Origin: UBA7985 sp965658725
GTDB taxonomy: Bacteria > Pseudomonadota > Alphaproteobacteria > UBA7985
Assembly (NCBI GenBank): GCA_965658725.1
Contig: CBFHUI010000002.1
Location: 1 to 64,000, forward strand
Direction of reading: 5' to 3'
Length of the DNA stretch: 64,000 nt
The position numbers were made by a program, and so were the translations under genes. Below are positions 29,004-36,688 of the stretch, piece after piece; positions within the stretch are counted from its first letter, which is position 1, and each line of letters opens with the position of its first letter. Under the pieces are notes generated by a model that did not search any database, was not told where the DNA came from, and saw only the letters and a list, made by a program, of their open reading frames with translations.

Positions 29004-29034
29004 GAAAAGAAAAACCCGCTGCGCGAACAGCGGG
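29004..29034 (-). terminator. Intrinsic terminator in the leader of argD
   Basis: On the minus strand CCCGCTG (29028-29034) pairs with CAGCGGG (29015-29021) around a 6-base loop and runs into TTTTTCTTTTCT (29003-29014). It sits between apaG/antisense recX and argD, only about 40 bases upstream of the argD ATG. It could insulate argD from upstream transcription or act as an attenuator. Confidence 0.65.
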
Positions 29035-29056
29035 AGAAACCAGTGATTTCAACGTT

Positions 29057-29749
29057 GTGCCGAGCGCCCGTCCTTTGTCAAGCAGTGACCCCTTTGCAGA
29101 TTCAGACCCCGACTATGCGTCGGAGTCGCGCGTCGAGGCGTCCGAGCCTGACAAGCACCGCTCCAAGCGTCGCCAACCCCGCAAGCCCAAAAAGATCACG
29201 CCAGAGTATTTGCGCCGCGTCGCGCTGCACTACCTCGACCGCTACACGGCGACGGAAGCCTCCCTGCGTGCCGTGCTCCAGCGTCGCATCCGCAAGTCGG
29301 CCAAGGTTCATGAACCTGACCCCGACATTCCCCAGTGGGTCGATGCGCTGGTCAAGGACATGAAGCGACTGGGGTTCATTGACGATGCGGCCTTTGCTCA
29401 GACACGCGCGGTTTCGCTGCACCGGTCGGGCAAATCGTCGCGCGCCATCGCGCAAACGCTGATCGGTAAGGGCATTCGGGGTGAAGTGCTGGACGATGCG
29501 CTGAACGCGGCCTCTGACGAACTCGGCCATGGCGAAGACCGGCGTGCCATGGATCGGGCGGCGGGGTTCGAGTTTGCTCGGCGGCGGCGGTTGGGTGTGT
29601 TCAACCCGGATGAAGCGCGCCGCACTGAGCGTCGTGACAAGGATATGGCCGCGCTGGCCCGGCGAGGGTTTGGCTATGACATTTGCCGCGCCGTGGTCGA
29701 AGCGTTCGACGAAGACGACCTCCGAGCGCGGTTGGAACTGGACGACTGA
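29057..29749 (+). CDS. recX: RecX family regulatory protein
   Basis: About 230 residues, made of the three-helix repeats of RecX: LRRVALHYLDRYTATEASLR, FIDDAAFAQTRAVSLHRSGK with RAIAQTLIGKGI, and a third MAALARRGFGYDICRAVVEAF. RecX binds RecA filaments and limits recombination. The first 50 residues are low-complexity and basic. The start is uncertain: GTG 29057 is the first plausible codon clear of argD's leader, but no good ribosome site precedes it; the frame is open further upstream. Confidence 0.8.
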   Translation: MPSARPLSSSDPFADSDPDYASESRVEASEPDKHRSKRRQPRKPKKITPEYLRRVALHYLDRYTATEASLRAVLQRRIRKSAKVHEPDPDIPQWVDALVKDMKRLGFIDDAAFAQTRAVSLHRSGKSSRAIAQTLIGKGIRGEVLDDALNAASDELGHGEDRRAMDRAAGFEFARRRRLGVFNPDEARRTERRDKDMAALARRGFGYDICRAVVEAFDEDDLRARLELDD

Positions 29750-29765
29750 CGCCGCGCGCCGCTGC

Positions 29766-30167
29766 TTAGTTGACCGAGCTGTGCTCGTACTCGCTGTCGA
29801 GTGAAAAGGCCGGTATCGCGACCATGAATTTCTCTTCTTCGCTGTCTTCAGCAAAGCGGAAGTTGTAGTGCCCGCGCATGATCCCACTGGGCGTCGAAAG
29901 CGGGCAGCCGCTTTCGTAGCTGAACCGCTCGCCCGGCGCGATCACGGGCTGGTCGCCAACAACGCCGGGGCCGCGGACTTCCTCGACATTCCCGCGCGCG
30001 TCGGTGATTTGCCAGTAGCGGGAGATCAGCTGCACGGGGTCGTCGCCCTGGTTCTCCAGCTCAATGCGGTAGGCCCAGAAGTAGTGGTGTTCATCAGGCC
30101 GAGACTCGCTGTCCACAAAGAATGGTTCAGCGACGACACGGATGTTGCGGGTGATTGCCTCGTACAT
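29766..30167 (-). CDS. apaG: ApaG domain protein
   Basis: 133 residues covering the whole ApaG (DUF525) fold: YRIELENQGDDPVQLISRYWQITDARG (in part RIELENQGDDPVQL, RYWQITDARGNVEEV), then GPGVVGDQPVIAPGE and STPSGIMRGHYNF. The fold is an immunoglobulin-like beta sandwich; a role in Co2+ tolerance was proposed from genetics, and the biochemical activity is unsettled. The start codon directly abuts a 6-bp GC hairpin (30168-30184). It is convergent with recX. Confidence 0.93.
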   Translation of the reverse strand: MYEAITRNIRVVAEPFFVDSESRPDEHHYFWAYRIELENQGDDPVQLISRYWQITDARGNVEEVRGPGVVGDQPVIAPGERFSYESGCPLSTPSGIMRGHYNFRFAEDSEEEKFMVAIPAFSLDSEYEHSSVN

Positions 30168-30184
30168 GGGGGCCTTTTGCCCCC
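30168..30184 (-). other. Hairpin abutting the apaG start codon
   Basis: On the minus strand GGGGGC-AAAAG-GCCCCC is immediately followed by the apaG ATG. The only purine-rich ribosome-site candidate lies inside the 5' arm. It may hold apaG translation low, or read on the plus strand it could be a weak hairpin. Function is inferred only. Confidence 0.4.
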
Positions 30185-30431
30185 TTTGCCGAGGTTGGTA
30201 AAGGCTGGATTTTCCGGGCCCTCATGGTTGCGAAGGTCATGGCGTGGATTGTCTCATCGCAGCCCCAGACCCCGTAGAACAGGCATCCTTGACCACAGCG
30301 ATTGCACCGTCCTCGCCTGACCCCGTGAAAGCACCAAAATCGTGTCGCAAAACGAAAGACGCTGCTTGCTCACCATGCTAGGCGAAAACCAAAGTTCCAG
30401 ACCGGAACGCGTGCTTGAAGGAGGAGCCGGA

Positions 30432-31427
30432 ATGAAAGTTGGATTTATCGGATTGGGCAATGTCGGGGGTAAGCTGTCGGGCAGCCTTCTGCGCAACGAA
30501 TTTGACTTGACGGTCCGCGATCTGGACCGCGACGCGGCACAGCCTTCTCTCGACAAGGGCGCGCATTGGGCGGATAGCCCCAAGGCCATGGCCGAGGCCG
30601 TCGATATGGTTATCACGTGCCTGCCCTCTCCAGCGGCCAGTGCGGCGGTGATGGAAGCTGAGGATGGTATCCTCGCAGGTCTCAAGCCCGGCACGATCTG
30701 GGCTGAAATGTCCACCACGGACGAAAGCGAAGTCCGCCGCTTGGGCGCGCTGGTGCAGGCCAAGGGTGGCGAGCCGATCGACTGCCCGGTTTCCGGTGGC
30801 TGTCACCGCGCTGCGACGGGCAACATCTCGATCTTTGCCGGGTGCAGCCGCGAGACCTTTGAACGCGCCTTCCCGGTGCTGCGCTCGCTGGGACGGCGTA
30901 TTTTGCACACGGGCGAGCTGGGCAGCGCATCGGTGCTGAAGGTCATGACCAACTACCTCGCTACTGCCAACCTCGTCACCCTGTGTGAAGCACTGGTGAC
31001 CAGCAAGCTGGCCGGAATGGACTTGAACACGACCTATGAAGCAATCCGTATTTCCAGCGGTAATTCCTTTGTCCATGAAACCGAAAGTCAGGTGATTTTG
31101 AACGGTTCGCGGGACATCAACTTCACCATGGATCTGGTCCGCAAGGATATCGGCTTGTTCCAGTCGATTGCCGAGCGCGCCGGGCTGGATCTGGAAGTCT
31201 CCCCCTTGCTCAACGCCATCTTTGCCGACGGCGAAGAGCGCTATGGTCCGCGCGAGTGGTCGCCGAACATCATCAAGCGTTTGGAAGACGCCGCGGGGAT
31301 CAGTGTGCTCGCTGACGGCTTCCCGGATGACATGGTTGACGATGAGCCGGAGTTCCCCGGCTGGGAAGTTGTACCCAAAGGCCTGAACCGAACCCCATTG
31401 GTCGCGCCACCCGAAGGCGTTGAGTAA
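30432..31427 (+). CDS. 3-hydroxyisobutyrate dehydrogenase family oxidoreductase
   Basis: 331 residues from ATG 30432 with AAGGAGGAG upstream. The NAD(P) motif GFIGLGNVGG is at residues 4-13, the substrate motif CPVSGGCHRAATGN near 120-133, and the catalytic lysine in SASVLKVMTNYLA near 174. This is the beta-hydroxyacid dehydrogenase family (HIBADH, tartronate semialdehyde reductase, GHB dehydrogenase). The substrate cannot be fixed from sequence. Its stop overlaps the start of the GNAT gene (TAATG). Confidence 0.87.
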   Translation: MKVGFIGLGNVGGKLSGSLLRNEFDLTVRDLDRDAAQPSLDKGAHWADSPKAMAEAVDMVITCLPSPAASAAVMEAEDGILAGLKPGTIWAEMSTTDESEVRRLGALVQAKGGEPIDCPVSGGCHRAATGNISIFAGCSRETFERAFPVLRSLGRRILHTGELGSASVLKVMTNYLATANLVTLCEALVTSKLAGMDLNTTYEAIRISSGNSFVHETESQVILNGSRDINFTMDLVRKDIGLFQSIAERAGLDLEVSPLLNAIFADGEERYGPREWSPNIIKRLEDAAGISVLADGFPDDMVDDEPEFPGWEVVPKGLNRTPLVAPPEGVE

Positions 31428-31915
31428 TGACGGAACCCAGCACGCCCGGCGTCGCGGCCTTTGCGGTCGAAGACCCCCGCGCGCCGGATGTGCGCGTGCT
31501 GATTGAGGAGCTGGATGCTGAGATGGCGGCGCTCTCCGACCTGAGCCTGTGTGATCTGAGTACCGCGGAAGACCTGAGCGCGGACTACGTGCAGTTCCTT
31601 GTCGCTCGCTTCCATGGGCACCCCATCGCCTGTGGCGCGCTGGTGGTCAAGGACATCGACTGGGGCGAGATCAAGCGCATGTACGTGCGCCCAGTCGTGC
31701 GGGGCAAGGGACTGTCCAAAGCTCTGCTTGACCACTTGCTGGACATGGCGCGGCGGCGCGAATTGAGACGCTTGAGGTTGGAGACCAGCGTGCAGCAAGA
31801 TGCAGCTTTGGCGCTCTATCGTGCAGCAGGGTTTGAGCCGTGCGCGCCCTATGCCGACCATCACAGCACCGATGCGGCGGCGGCGGGCGCGGTTTATCTG
31901 GAAGTGGCGCTTTAG
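31427..31915 (+). CDS. GNAT family N-acetyltransferase
   Basis: 162 residues of the GCN5-related family. The acetyl-CoA loop is VRPVVRGKGLSKALLDHLLDMA (Q/R-x2-G-x-G/S variant, RGKGLSK near 94-100), then LRLETSVQQDAALALYRAAGF, the usual beta5-alpha4 end. The start overlaps the stop of the dehydrogenase gene by one base, so the two are coupled. Substrate unknown. Its stop TAG shares three bases with the convergent MlaC-like gene. Confidence 0.87.
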   Translation: MTEPSTPGVAAFAVEDPRAPDVRVLIEELDAEMAALSDLSLCDLSTAEDLSADYVQFLVARFHGHPIACGALVVKDIDWGEIKRMYVRPVVRGKGLSKALLDHLLDMARRRELRRLRLETSVQQDAALALYRAAGFEPCAPYADHHSTDAAAAGAVYLEVAL

Positions 31916-32565
31916 CCCGGGTACTTGCGCTCACCGCGCCGAATTCGAGTTTGCAGCATGGCGAGGACGCCCGCCGACCCGTCCTCGCGGAAAGCACGCT
32001 CGATCGCCGAGCGGAAATCAGAGACCAAATTGAGCCCGAAGATCGATACGTCCCCGATTTTGGACACACCTTCTTCCTCAACCACCGTCCATTTCACCTT
32101 GTAGGTGTCACCGTGCGAGACCACGGTCGTTTCCATGATCATCGCGGTTTGCGACCGGTTCGGCCTGACACGATCGACGACGAAGGTGGTCTTGGGCTCG
32201 TAGAGCGCAAAAATGTCGAGGATGAATTCAGAAACAACGTTCTGGATCAGTACGTTGAACGTGTGCCGCCGGGACCGGCTGAAATCGTTCAGGAAAACGC
32301 CCCCGGCTTTCTCCCCCATCAGATTGGTCGCGAACCGCGCCTTGGTCACTTCTTCCGCCCACTGGCGGCGGGAAGACCAATCGTTGCTCACTCCATTGAG
32401 TTGGCCAAACAGGTCAAAGGCACCCTCTGCAATTTCAGTGATGATTGCGGCGGGGTCTTCGTCGGGAGAGGCCAGCATCAAACCGGGCGCTGCACCAGCA
32501 GACACGAGGCCCGAACCGGTCAAAATCAGAGCCTGACGGCGGGTAAGGGAGAGAGCCTTGGTCAT
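31912..32565 (-). CDS. MlaC/Ttg2D-like periplasmic lipid-binding protein
   Basis: 217 residues. A twin-arginine-like N-terminus (SLTRRQALILTGSGLVSAGAA) suggests export. The body matches MlaC/toluene-tolerance Ttg2D proteins: RRQWAEEVTKARFATNLMG, then RHTFNVLIQNVVSEFILDIFALY (given in part) and KVKWTVVEEEGVSKIGDVSIFGLNL. MlaC shuttles phospholipids between the outer membrane and MlaFEDB. No mlaD, mlaE or mlaF genes are adjacent, so the transporter must be elsewhere if it is used. About 140 bp without a gene separates it from thiE. Confidence 0.82.
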   Translation of the reverse strand: MTKALSLTRRQALILTGSGLVSAGAAPGLMLASPDEDPAAIITEIAEGAFDLFGQLNGVSNDWSSRRQWAEEVTKARFATNLMGEKAGGVFLNDFSRSRRHTFNVLIQNVVSEFILDIFALYEPKTTFVVDRVRPNRSQTAMIMETTVVSHGDTYKVKWTVVEEEGVSKIGDVSIFGLNLVSDFRSAIERAFREDGSAGVLAMLQTRIRRGERKYPG

Positions 32566-32706
32566 ACGATAATCCCGAATTCAACGTGCTTACACGCTCA
32601 ATATGGTTCTACATGCAGCACTTACCAGCCAAACCCAAGGCTAAAATGCCAGATTGTTGGAGTTGTGAACGCCCCCAACTTAAGACGGCCGCAGGCAGGC
32701 GCTCAC

Positions 32707-33387
32707 TCAAGCTGTGGAGAGGAGTGCCTGAGCGGTGGCGCGGGGGTCGCTGCTCCGGGTCAGGGCGCTGACCACAGCGATACCGTCAACCCGCGCTTCA
32801 CGCAGGTGCGGCAGGGTCTGAAGACTGATCCCGCCAATCGCGACGATGGGCAGGGCGGGGTCCAGCCCTTCGATCACCGCGTTGATCCCGGCACTACCTA
32901 GCGCAACCCCCGCGTCCGCCTTGGTGCCGGTGGCGAAGGCTGGCCCGACGCCGATGTAGTCGATCAGCGCGGGATCTTGCGTCCGCAGGAGGTCCAGCCG
33001 CGCGCGTTCTTCCGCTGTACCGACGGACCAGCCAATCACGGCGTCCGGCCCCAGCTGCGCGCGCGCCTCTATTGGCGGCAGATCGTCCTGCCCCAGATGC
33101 ACGCCATCGGCGCCCAACGCGGCAGCAAGGGAGACATCGTCGTTGATCAGGAAAGGAACGCCTTGCGCTCGAGCCGCCCGGAACGCCGGCTGCGCAGCGG
33201 CGACGCGGGTGTCTAGGGGGGCAGCGGCTGTCTCGGTCATGTCCCGCCACTGCACGCACGTCACCCCGCCCTCGACGGCAGCGTTGATGAGACCGGGGGC
33301 GCTGGCATTCGGGCGCAGGTCTTGCGGGCCGAACACCAAGTAAAGGCGCAGAGCGCGCTTAGGCAGTCGTGGCGCTGTAGAGGGCAT
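32707..33387 (-). CDS. thiE: Thiamine-phosphate synthase
   Basis: 226 residues from ATG 33387 (a TTG at 33399 is possible). The TIM-barrel ThiE motifs are seen: VTCVQWRDM, FLINDDVSLAAALGADGVHLGQDDLP, YIGVGPAFATGTKAD and VAIGGISLQ. It joins HMP-PP and thiazole phosphate to form thiamine phosphate. The usual Q-x-R-x-K diphosphate-binding segment reads QWRDM, with Met in place of Lys. The start lies inside thiM (29-base overlap), so translation is probably coupled. It is the third gene of the riboswitch-controlled unit. Confidence 0.92.
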   Translation of the reverse strand: MPSTAPRLPKRALRLYLVFGPQDLRPNASAPGLINAAVEGGVTCVQWRDMTETAAAPLDTRVAAAQPAFRAARAQGVPFLINDDVSLAAALGADGVHLGQDDLPPIEARAQLGPDAVIGWSVGTAEERARLDLLRTQDPALIDYIGVGPAFATGTKADAGVALGSAGINAVIEGLDPALPIVAIGGISLQTLPHLREARVDGIAVVSALTRSSDPRATAQALLSTA

Positions 33388-34099
33388 CGAGGAAGGCAAC
33401 TTTGAAACTGCCCGGTCCTTTGGCGGTCTTGGCCGCGTAGTCGGCAGCGCCGCTCATCAGGTGCAGGGCGGCGACGGCGGCGTCGAAGGGGTCTTCTGCA
33501 ACCGCGAGGAAAGCCGCGCAGACCCCGCCCGCAACGCATCCGGTTCCCGTCACAGTCGCCATGAGCGCGTCTCCCCCGGTCAGGCGAACAACCCTGTCGG
33601 CGGAGACGACGTAATCAGTCGCGCCGGTCATGGTGACAACGGTTTTGAACTTATCGGCGAGCAGGCGTGCCACCCCGGCGGCTTCTTCGGGCGAAGCAAG
33701 GCTGTCCACGCCTTCAACCACCCCAGCCTGACCGCCCAGCGCAAGGATCTCACCCGCGTTGCCGCGAATGATGGCGGGGCGGAGCGCAAGCAGGGTCTCG
33801 GCGATCTCGGTCCGCAGCGCACTGCCTCCAGCGCCAACCGGGTCAAAGACCCAGCGCTTCGCCGCTTTTGCAGCGGTGGCGTAGGGCTCGGTCCCCTCTG
33901 GCACTCCGATGTTAATCAGCACGGCATCGGCGGCACCCGCGATGGCGCCCACTTCTGCCTGTCCGCGCGCCATGATTGGCCGGGCGGCCATGGCATTGAG
34001 TGCATCGGCAACGAACCCCATGGTCACAGGGTTGGTCACGCAGTGGACCAGCGGGCGGCGCGCCTGAAGCAGCGGCAAGAGGGTTCCGACGCTCGACAT
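33359..34099 (-). CDS. thiM: Hydroxyethylthiazole kinase
   Basis: 246 residues from ATG 34099, which overlaps the TGA of the TRAP binding protein. Family motifs are VHCVTNPVTMGFVADALNAM (about 26-45), ARPIMARGQAEV, FDPVGAGGSALR and the catalytic GTGCVAGG near 195-202. ThiM phosphorylates the salvaged thiazole alcohol (HET), providing the substrate of ThiE. No thiD or thiC is in view, so the locus looks like a salvage unit. Confidence 0.94.
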   Translation of the reverse strand: MSSVGTLLPLLQARRPLVHCVTNPVTMGFVADALNAMAARPIMARGQAEVGAIAGAADAVLINIGVPEGTEPYATAAKAAKRWVFDPVGAGGSALRTEIAETLLALRPAIIRGNAGEILALGGQAGVVEGVDSLASPEEAAGVARLLADKFKTVVTMTGATDYVVSADRVVRLTGGDALMATVTGTGCVAGGVCAAFLAVAEDPFDAAVAALHLMSGAADYAAKTAKGPGSFKVAFLDALYSATTA

Positions 34100-35175
34100 C
34101 AGCTTTGCACGTTGGTCCAAGCCGAGAGCGCAGCCACAGCCTCGGCATAGGAAGCGGCGACCTTGCGGGTCATGGCGTTTGTGTCGGCGAAGTCAGCGAG
34201 CACGCCTTTTGCGGCGGTCTGTGCGGCGGTGACGATTTCAGTGGGCAGGCGCTGGACGCTGGAGCCTTCGCTCTGCAGGGCCCGAAGCGCCTGTGCGTTG
34301 AACCACGTAGCCTCGGCCAAACCCGCATCATTCTCGGCGTCGCAGGCGTTTTGGACCGCCGCGCGCAGATCGCTGTCCATGCCGTTCCAAAGCGCTGCAT
34401 TAACCAGCGCTTCAGCGGTGCCGTTGGGCTTGTTGAAGCCGGGGAAGTAATAGTGATCTGCGACTTGGTTGAATCCGAGCCCCCGGTCAGAGAAAGGCCC
34501 GAGAAATTCCACAGCATCAATCGCCCCGGACTGTAGCGCGCCAAAGATCTCGGAAGGCGGTAGGGTTACGGTTGCTGCGCCCAGTTGGCGGTAGATCTCA
34601 CCGCCCAAACCAGCGGTGCGGATGCGCACGCCCTGCAGGTCGTGGAGGCTGTTCAGCGGCGTTTTGAACCAACCGGCCATATTGGCACCGGAGTTCCCCG
34701 CGAGCAGGGGCTTTATGTCCAGCGGCGCATAGGCTTCGTCCCATAGCGCCTGCCCCCCGCCAAAGCGCACCCATGCGTTATGCGCGTCGGGACCAAGGCC
34801 AAAGGGAATGGTGGTGAAGTACGCCGCTGCAGCAACCCGGCCGGCCCAGAAAAACGACGCTGTGTGCGCCATTTCTGCGGTGCCGTCGGCTACGGCATCG
34901 AGCACGCCAAAGGGTGAGGTTAGCTCTCCGGCACCGAGGACTTGCACCTCGACCTTGCCGCCGGTGGCTTCAGTGATGCGGGCGCCCAGACGGTCAGCGG
35001 TGGTGCCCGGTCCCGCGCTGCCCTTGGCCCAAGAGGTAACCATCCGCCAGCGCTGCCGACCTTGGGCTATGGCAGGAGTGGTCAGCGTAAGGGGTACAGC
35101 CGCTGCAGCTGCTGCTGCCGCGGACAGGCCCAGCAAGCTGCCGGATTTGAGCAGGTCTCGGCGCGATGACTTCAT
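34099..35175 (-). CDS. TRAP transporter solute-binding protein (DctP/TakP-like) under a TPP riboswitch
   Basis: 358 residues from ATG 35175. The N-terminus SSRRDLLKSGSLLGLSAAAA is a twin-arginine signal. The body matches the TakP-type DctP group: WAKGSAGPGTTADRLG, LDAVADGTAEMAHTASFFW, AYFTTIPFGLGPDAHNAWVR, GWFKTPLNSLHDLQGVRIR, PPSEIFGALQSGAIDAVEFL and HYYFPGF. Relatives in that group bind 2-oxo acids and other carboxylates. Here it is the first gene after a TPP riboswitch and is coupled to thiM, so the ligand may be thiamine or its thiazole part; this is inference. The TRAP membrane subunits DctQ and DctM are not nearby. A longer open frame to 36285 runs through the riboswitch and is not coding. 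Confidence 0.9.
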   Translation of the reverse strand: MKSSRRDLLKSGSLLGLSAAAAAAAAVPLTLTTPAIAQGRQRWRMVTSWAKGSAGPGTTADRLGARITEATGGKVEVQVLGAGELTSPFGVLDAVADGTAEMAHTASFFWAGRVAAAAYFTTIPFGLGPDAHNAWVRFGGGQALWDEAYAPLDIKPLLAGNSGANMAGWFKTPLNSLHDLQGVRIRTAGLGGEIYRQLGAATVTLPPSEIFGALQSGAIDAVEFLGPFSDRGLGFNQVADHYYFPGFNKPNGTAEALVNAALWNGMDSDLRAAVQNACDAENDAGLAEATWFNAQALRALQSEGSSVQRLPTEIVTAAQTAAKGVLADFADTNAMTRKVAASYAEAVAALSAWTNVQS

Positions 35176-35183
35176 GGGTTCAG

Positions 35184-35264
35184 GTCTCCCTCCGCTGGCA
35201 TGATCCAGATCCGGTTCGATGGGTATGTTCTCAGCCGCGCAACCCGATGCACGGCACCCCAGAC
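35184..35264 (-). promoter_or_regulatory. TPP riboswitch (THI element)
   Basis: Read on the minus strand, the element holds the conserved blocks in order: GGGGTGCC, then GGCTGAGA (35229-35236), ACCC (about 35221-35224), GAACCGGATCTGGATCATGC (about 35199-35218) and GCGGAGGGA (about 35187-35195). The outer GTCT and AGAC close stem P1. The final GGAGGGA is also the only good ribosome site for the TRAP protein, whose ATG is 11 bases further on, so TPP binding likely blocks translation initiation. No terminator hairpin with T-run is seen between the element and the ATG. Confidence 0.93.
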
Positions 35265-35454
35265 AGCCCTTCCCATGACAGTCTCGCTCCGGCCTGTCAA
35301 ACGCCTTAACCGGGCCAGCGATGGCAAACTTGCAGGGCTGGACCCGATTTGTGATGGCTTGCTGAGTGGCGCGAGGTGGGTATGGTTTTTGCTGCCTTGG
35401 CGCAGGGCCGCGAGTCCGTGCCACCCGACAGACCAACTCCGAGGACTTTTCGTC

Positions 35455-36657
35455 ATGGGCCTTATCGCCGACCGCTTGAGCCGCATCAAACCATCCGCGA
35501 CCATGGCGGTCACTCAAAAGGCGCAGGAAATGCGCGCAGCCGGGCACAACGTGATTGGTCTCGGTGCTGGTGAGCCGGACTTTGACACCCCGGAGAACAT
35601 CAAGGACGCGGCGAAAGCGGCGCTGGATGCCGGGAAGACTAAGTACGCGCCGGTCGGCGGTCTGCCTGCACTGCGCGAAGCAATTGCGCAGAAGTTTAAG
35701 CGTGAGAATGGTCTGGACTATGACGCCGCGAACGTCACCATCGCCAACGGCGGCAAGCAGATCATTTATGACGCGATGGTCGCAACGCTCAACGAAGGCG
35801 ACGAGGTCCTGATCCCGACCCCTTACTGGGTGTCTTACCCGGACATGACCCTTCTCGCTGGCGGTGAACCGCGGTTTGTTGAGGGTGGCGAAGAGACAGG
35901 CTTCAAGATCACCCCTGACGCGCTCGACGCGGCAATCACGTCCAAGACTAAGTGGCTGATCCTCAACTCGCCCAACAACCCGACAGGCTCGGCTTACACC
36001 CGAGCCGAGCTGGCGGCGCTGGGCGCTGTGTTGGAGCGGCATCCGCACGTCTGGATCATGACCGACGATATGTATGAACATCTGGTCTATGATTCCTTCG
36101 AGTTCACCACCATCGCTCAAGTGACCCCATCGCTGTTCGAGCGCACGCTGACCATGAACGGTGTCTCCAAGGCCTATGCCATGACCGGCTGGCGCGTGGG
36201 CTACGCCGCGGGTCCGGCGGAGCTGATCAAGGCGATGAACAAGGTGCGTTCGCAGTCCACGTCGGGGGCGGGGACGATCTCCCAAGAAGCCTCGATCGAA
36301 GCCCTAAACGGTCCGCAGGAGTTTCTGGGCGAGCGTGCGGCAGTGTTTCGGCAGCGGCGCGATCTCGTTGTTGATCGACTGAACATGTGCAAAGGCCTGA
36401 CCTGTCGTCGGCCGGAGGGGGCGTTCTACGTCTTTGCTTCTTGTGCGGGGACGATCGGCAAAACGACCCCAGCGGGTACGACAATCGAGACGGATCTGGA
36501 CTTTGCGGCCTTCCTGCTTGACGAAGCGCAGGTTGCGGTGGTGCCGGGCAGCGCCTTTGGCCTCGCGCCGTATTTCCGCGTTTCCTACGCCACGTCAACC
36601 GAGGCGCTGGAGGAAGCTTGCGACCGGATCGAAGCGGCGTGCGCTAAACTCAGCTAA
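35455..36657 (+). CDS. aspC: Class I aminotransferase, aspartate (possibly prephenate) aminotransferase
   Basis: 400 residues from ATG 35455 (GAGGACTTTTCGTC upstream). PLP-enzyme landmarks are GLGAGEPDFDTPENI, YAPVGGLPALREAIA, NSPNNPTG, the PLP lysine in GVSKAYAMTGWRVGYAAG (near 236) and the carboxylate-binding Arg in YFRVSYATS near the end. This is the Ib aspartate aminotransferase of alphaproteobacteria, some of which also transaminate prephenate. It is divergent from the thiamine locus. An upstream in-frame extension reads through the riboswitch region and is not used. Confidence 0.92.
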   Translation: MGLIADRLSRIKPSATMAVTQKAQEMRAAGHNVIGLGAGEPDFDTPENIKDAAKAALDAGKTKYAPVGGLPALREAIAQKFKRENGLDYDAANVTIANGGKQIIYDAMVATLNEGDEVLIPTPYWVSYPDMTLLAGGEPRFVEGGEETGFKITPDALDAAITSKTKWLILNSPNNPTGSAYTRAELAALGAVLERHPHVWIMTDDMYEHLVYDSFEFTTIAQVTPSLFERTLTMNGVSKAYAMTGWRVGYAAGPAELIKAMNKVRSQSTSGAGTISQEASIEALNGPQEFLGERAAVFRQRRDLVVDRLNMCKGLTCRRPEGAFYVFASCAGTIGKTTPAGTTIETDLDFAAFLLDEAQVAVVPGSAFGLAPYFRVSYATSTEALEEACDRIEAACAKLS

Positions 36658-36688
36658 GCCAACAAGAGACGGCGACCCGCGCGGGCCG

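Noticed and set aside
35176..36285. Long minus-strand frame extending the TRAP binding protein to 728 residues
   Set aside because: The extra part runs through the TPP riboswitch and antisense to the aminotransferase gene, has no protein-like character, and the twin-arginine signal begins at 35175.
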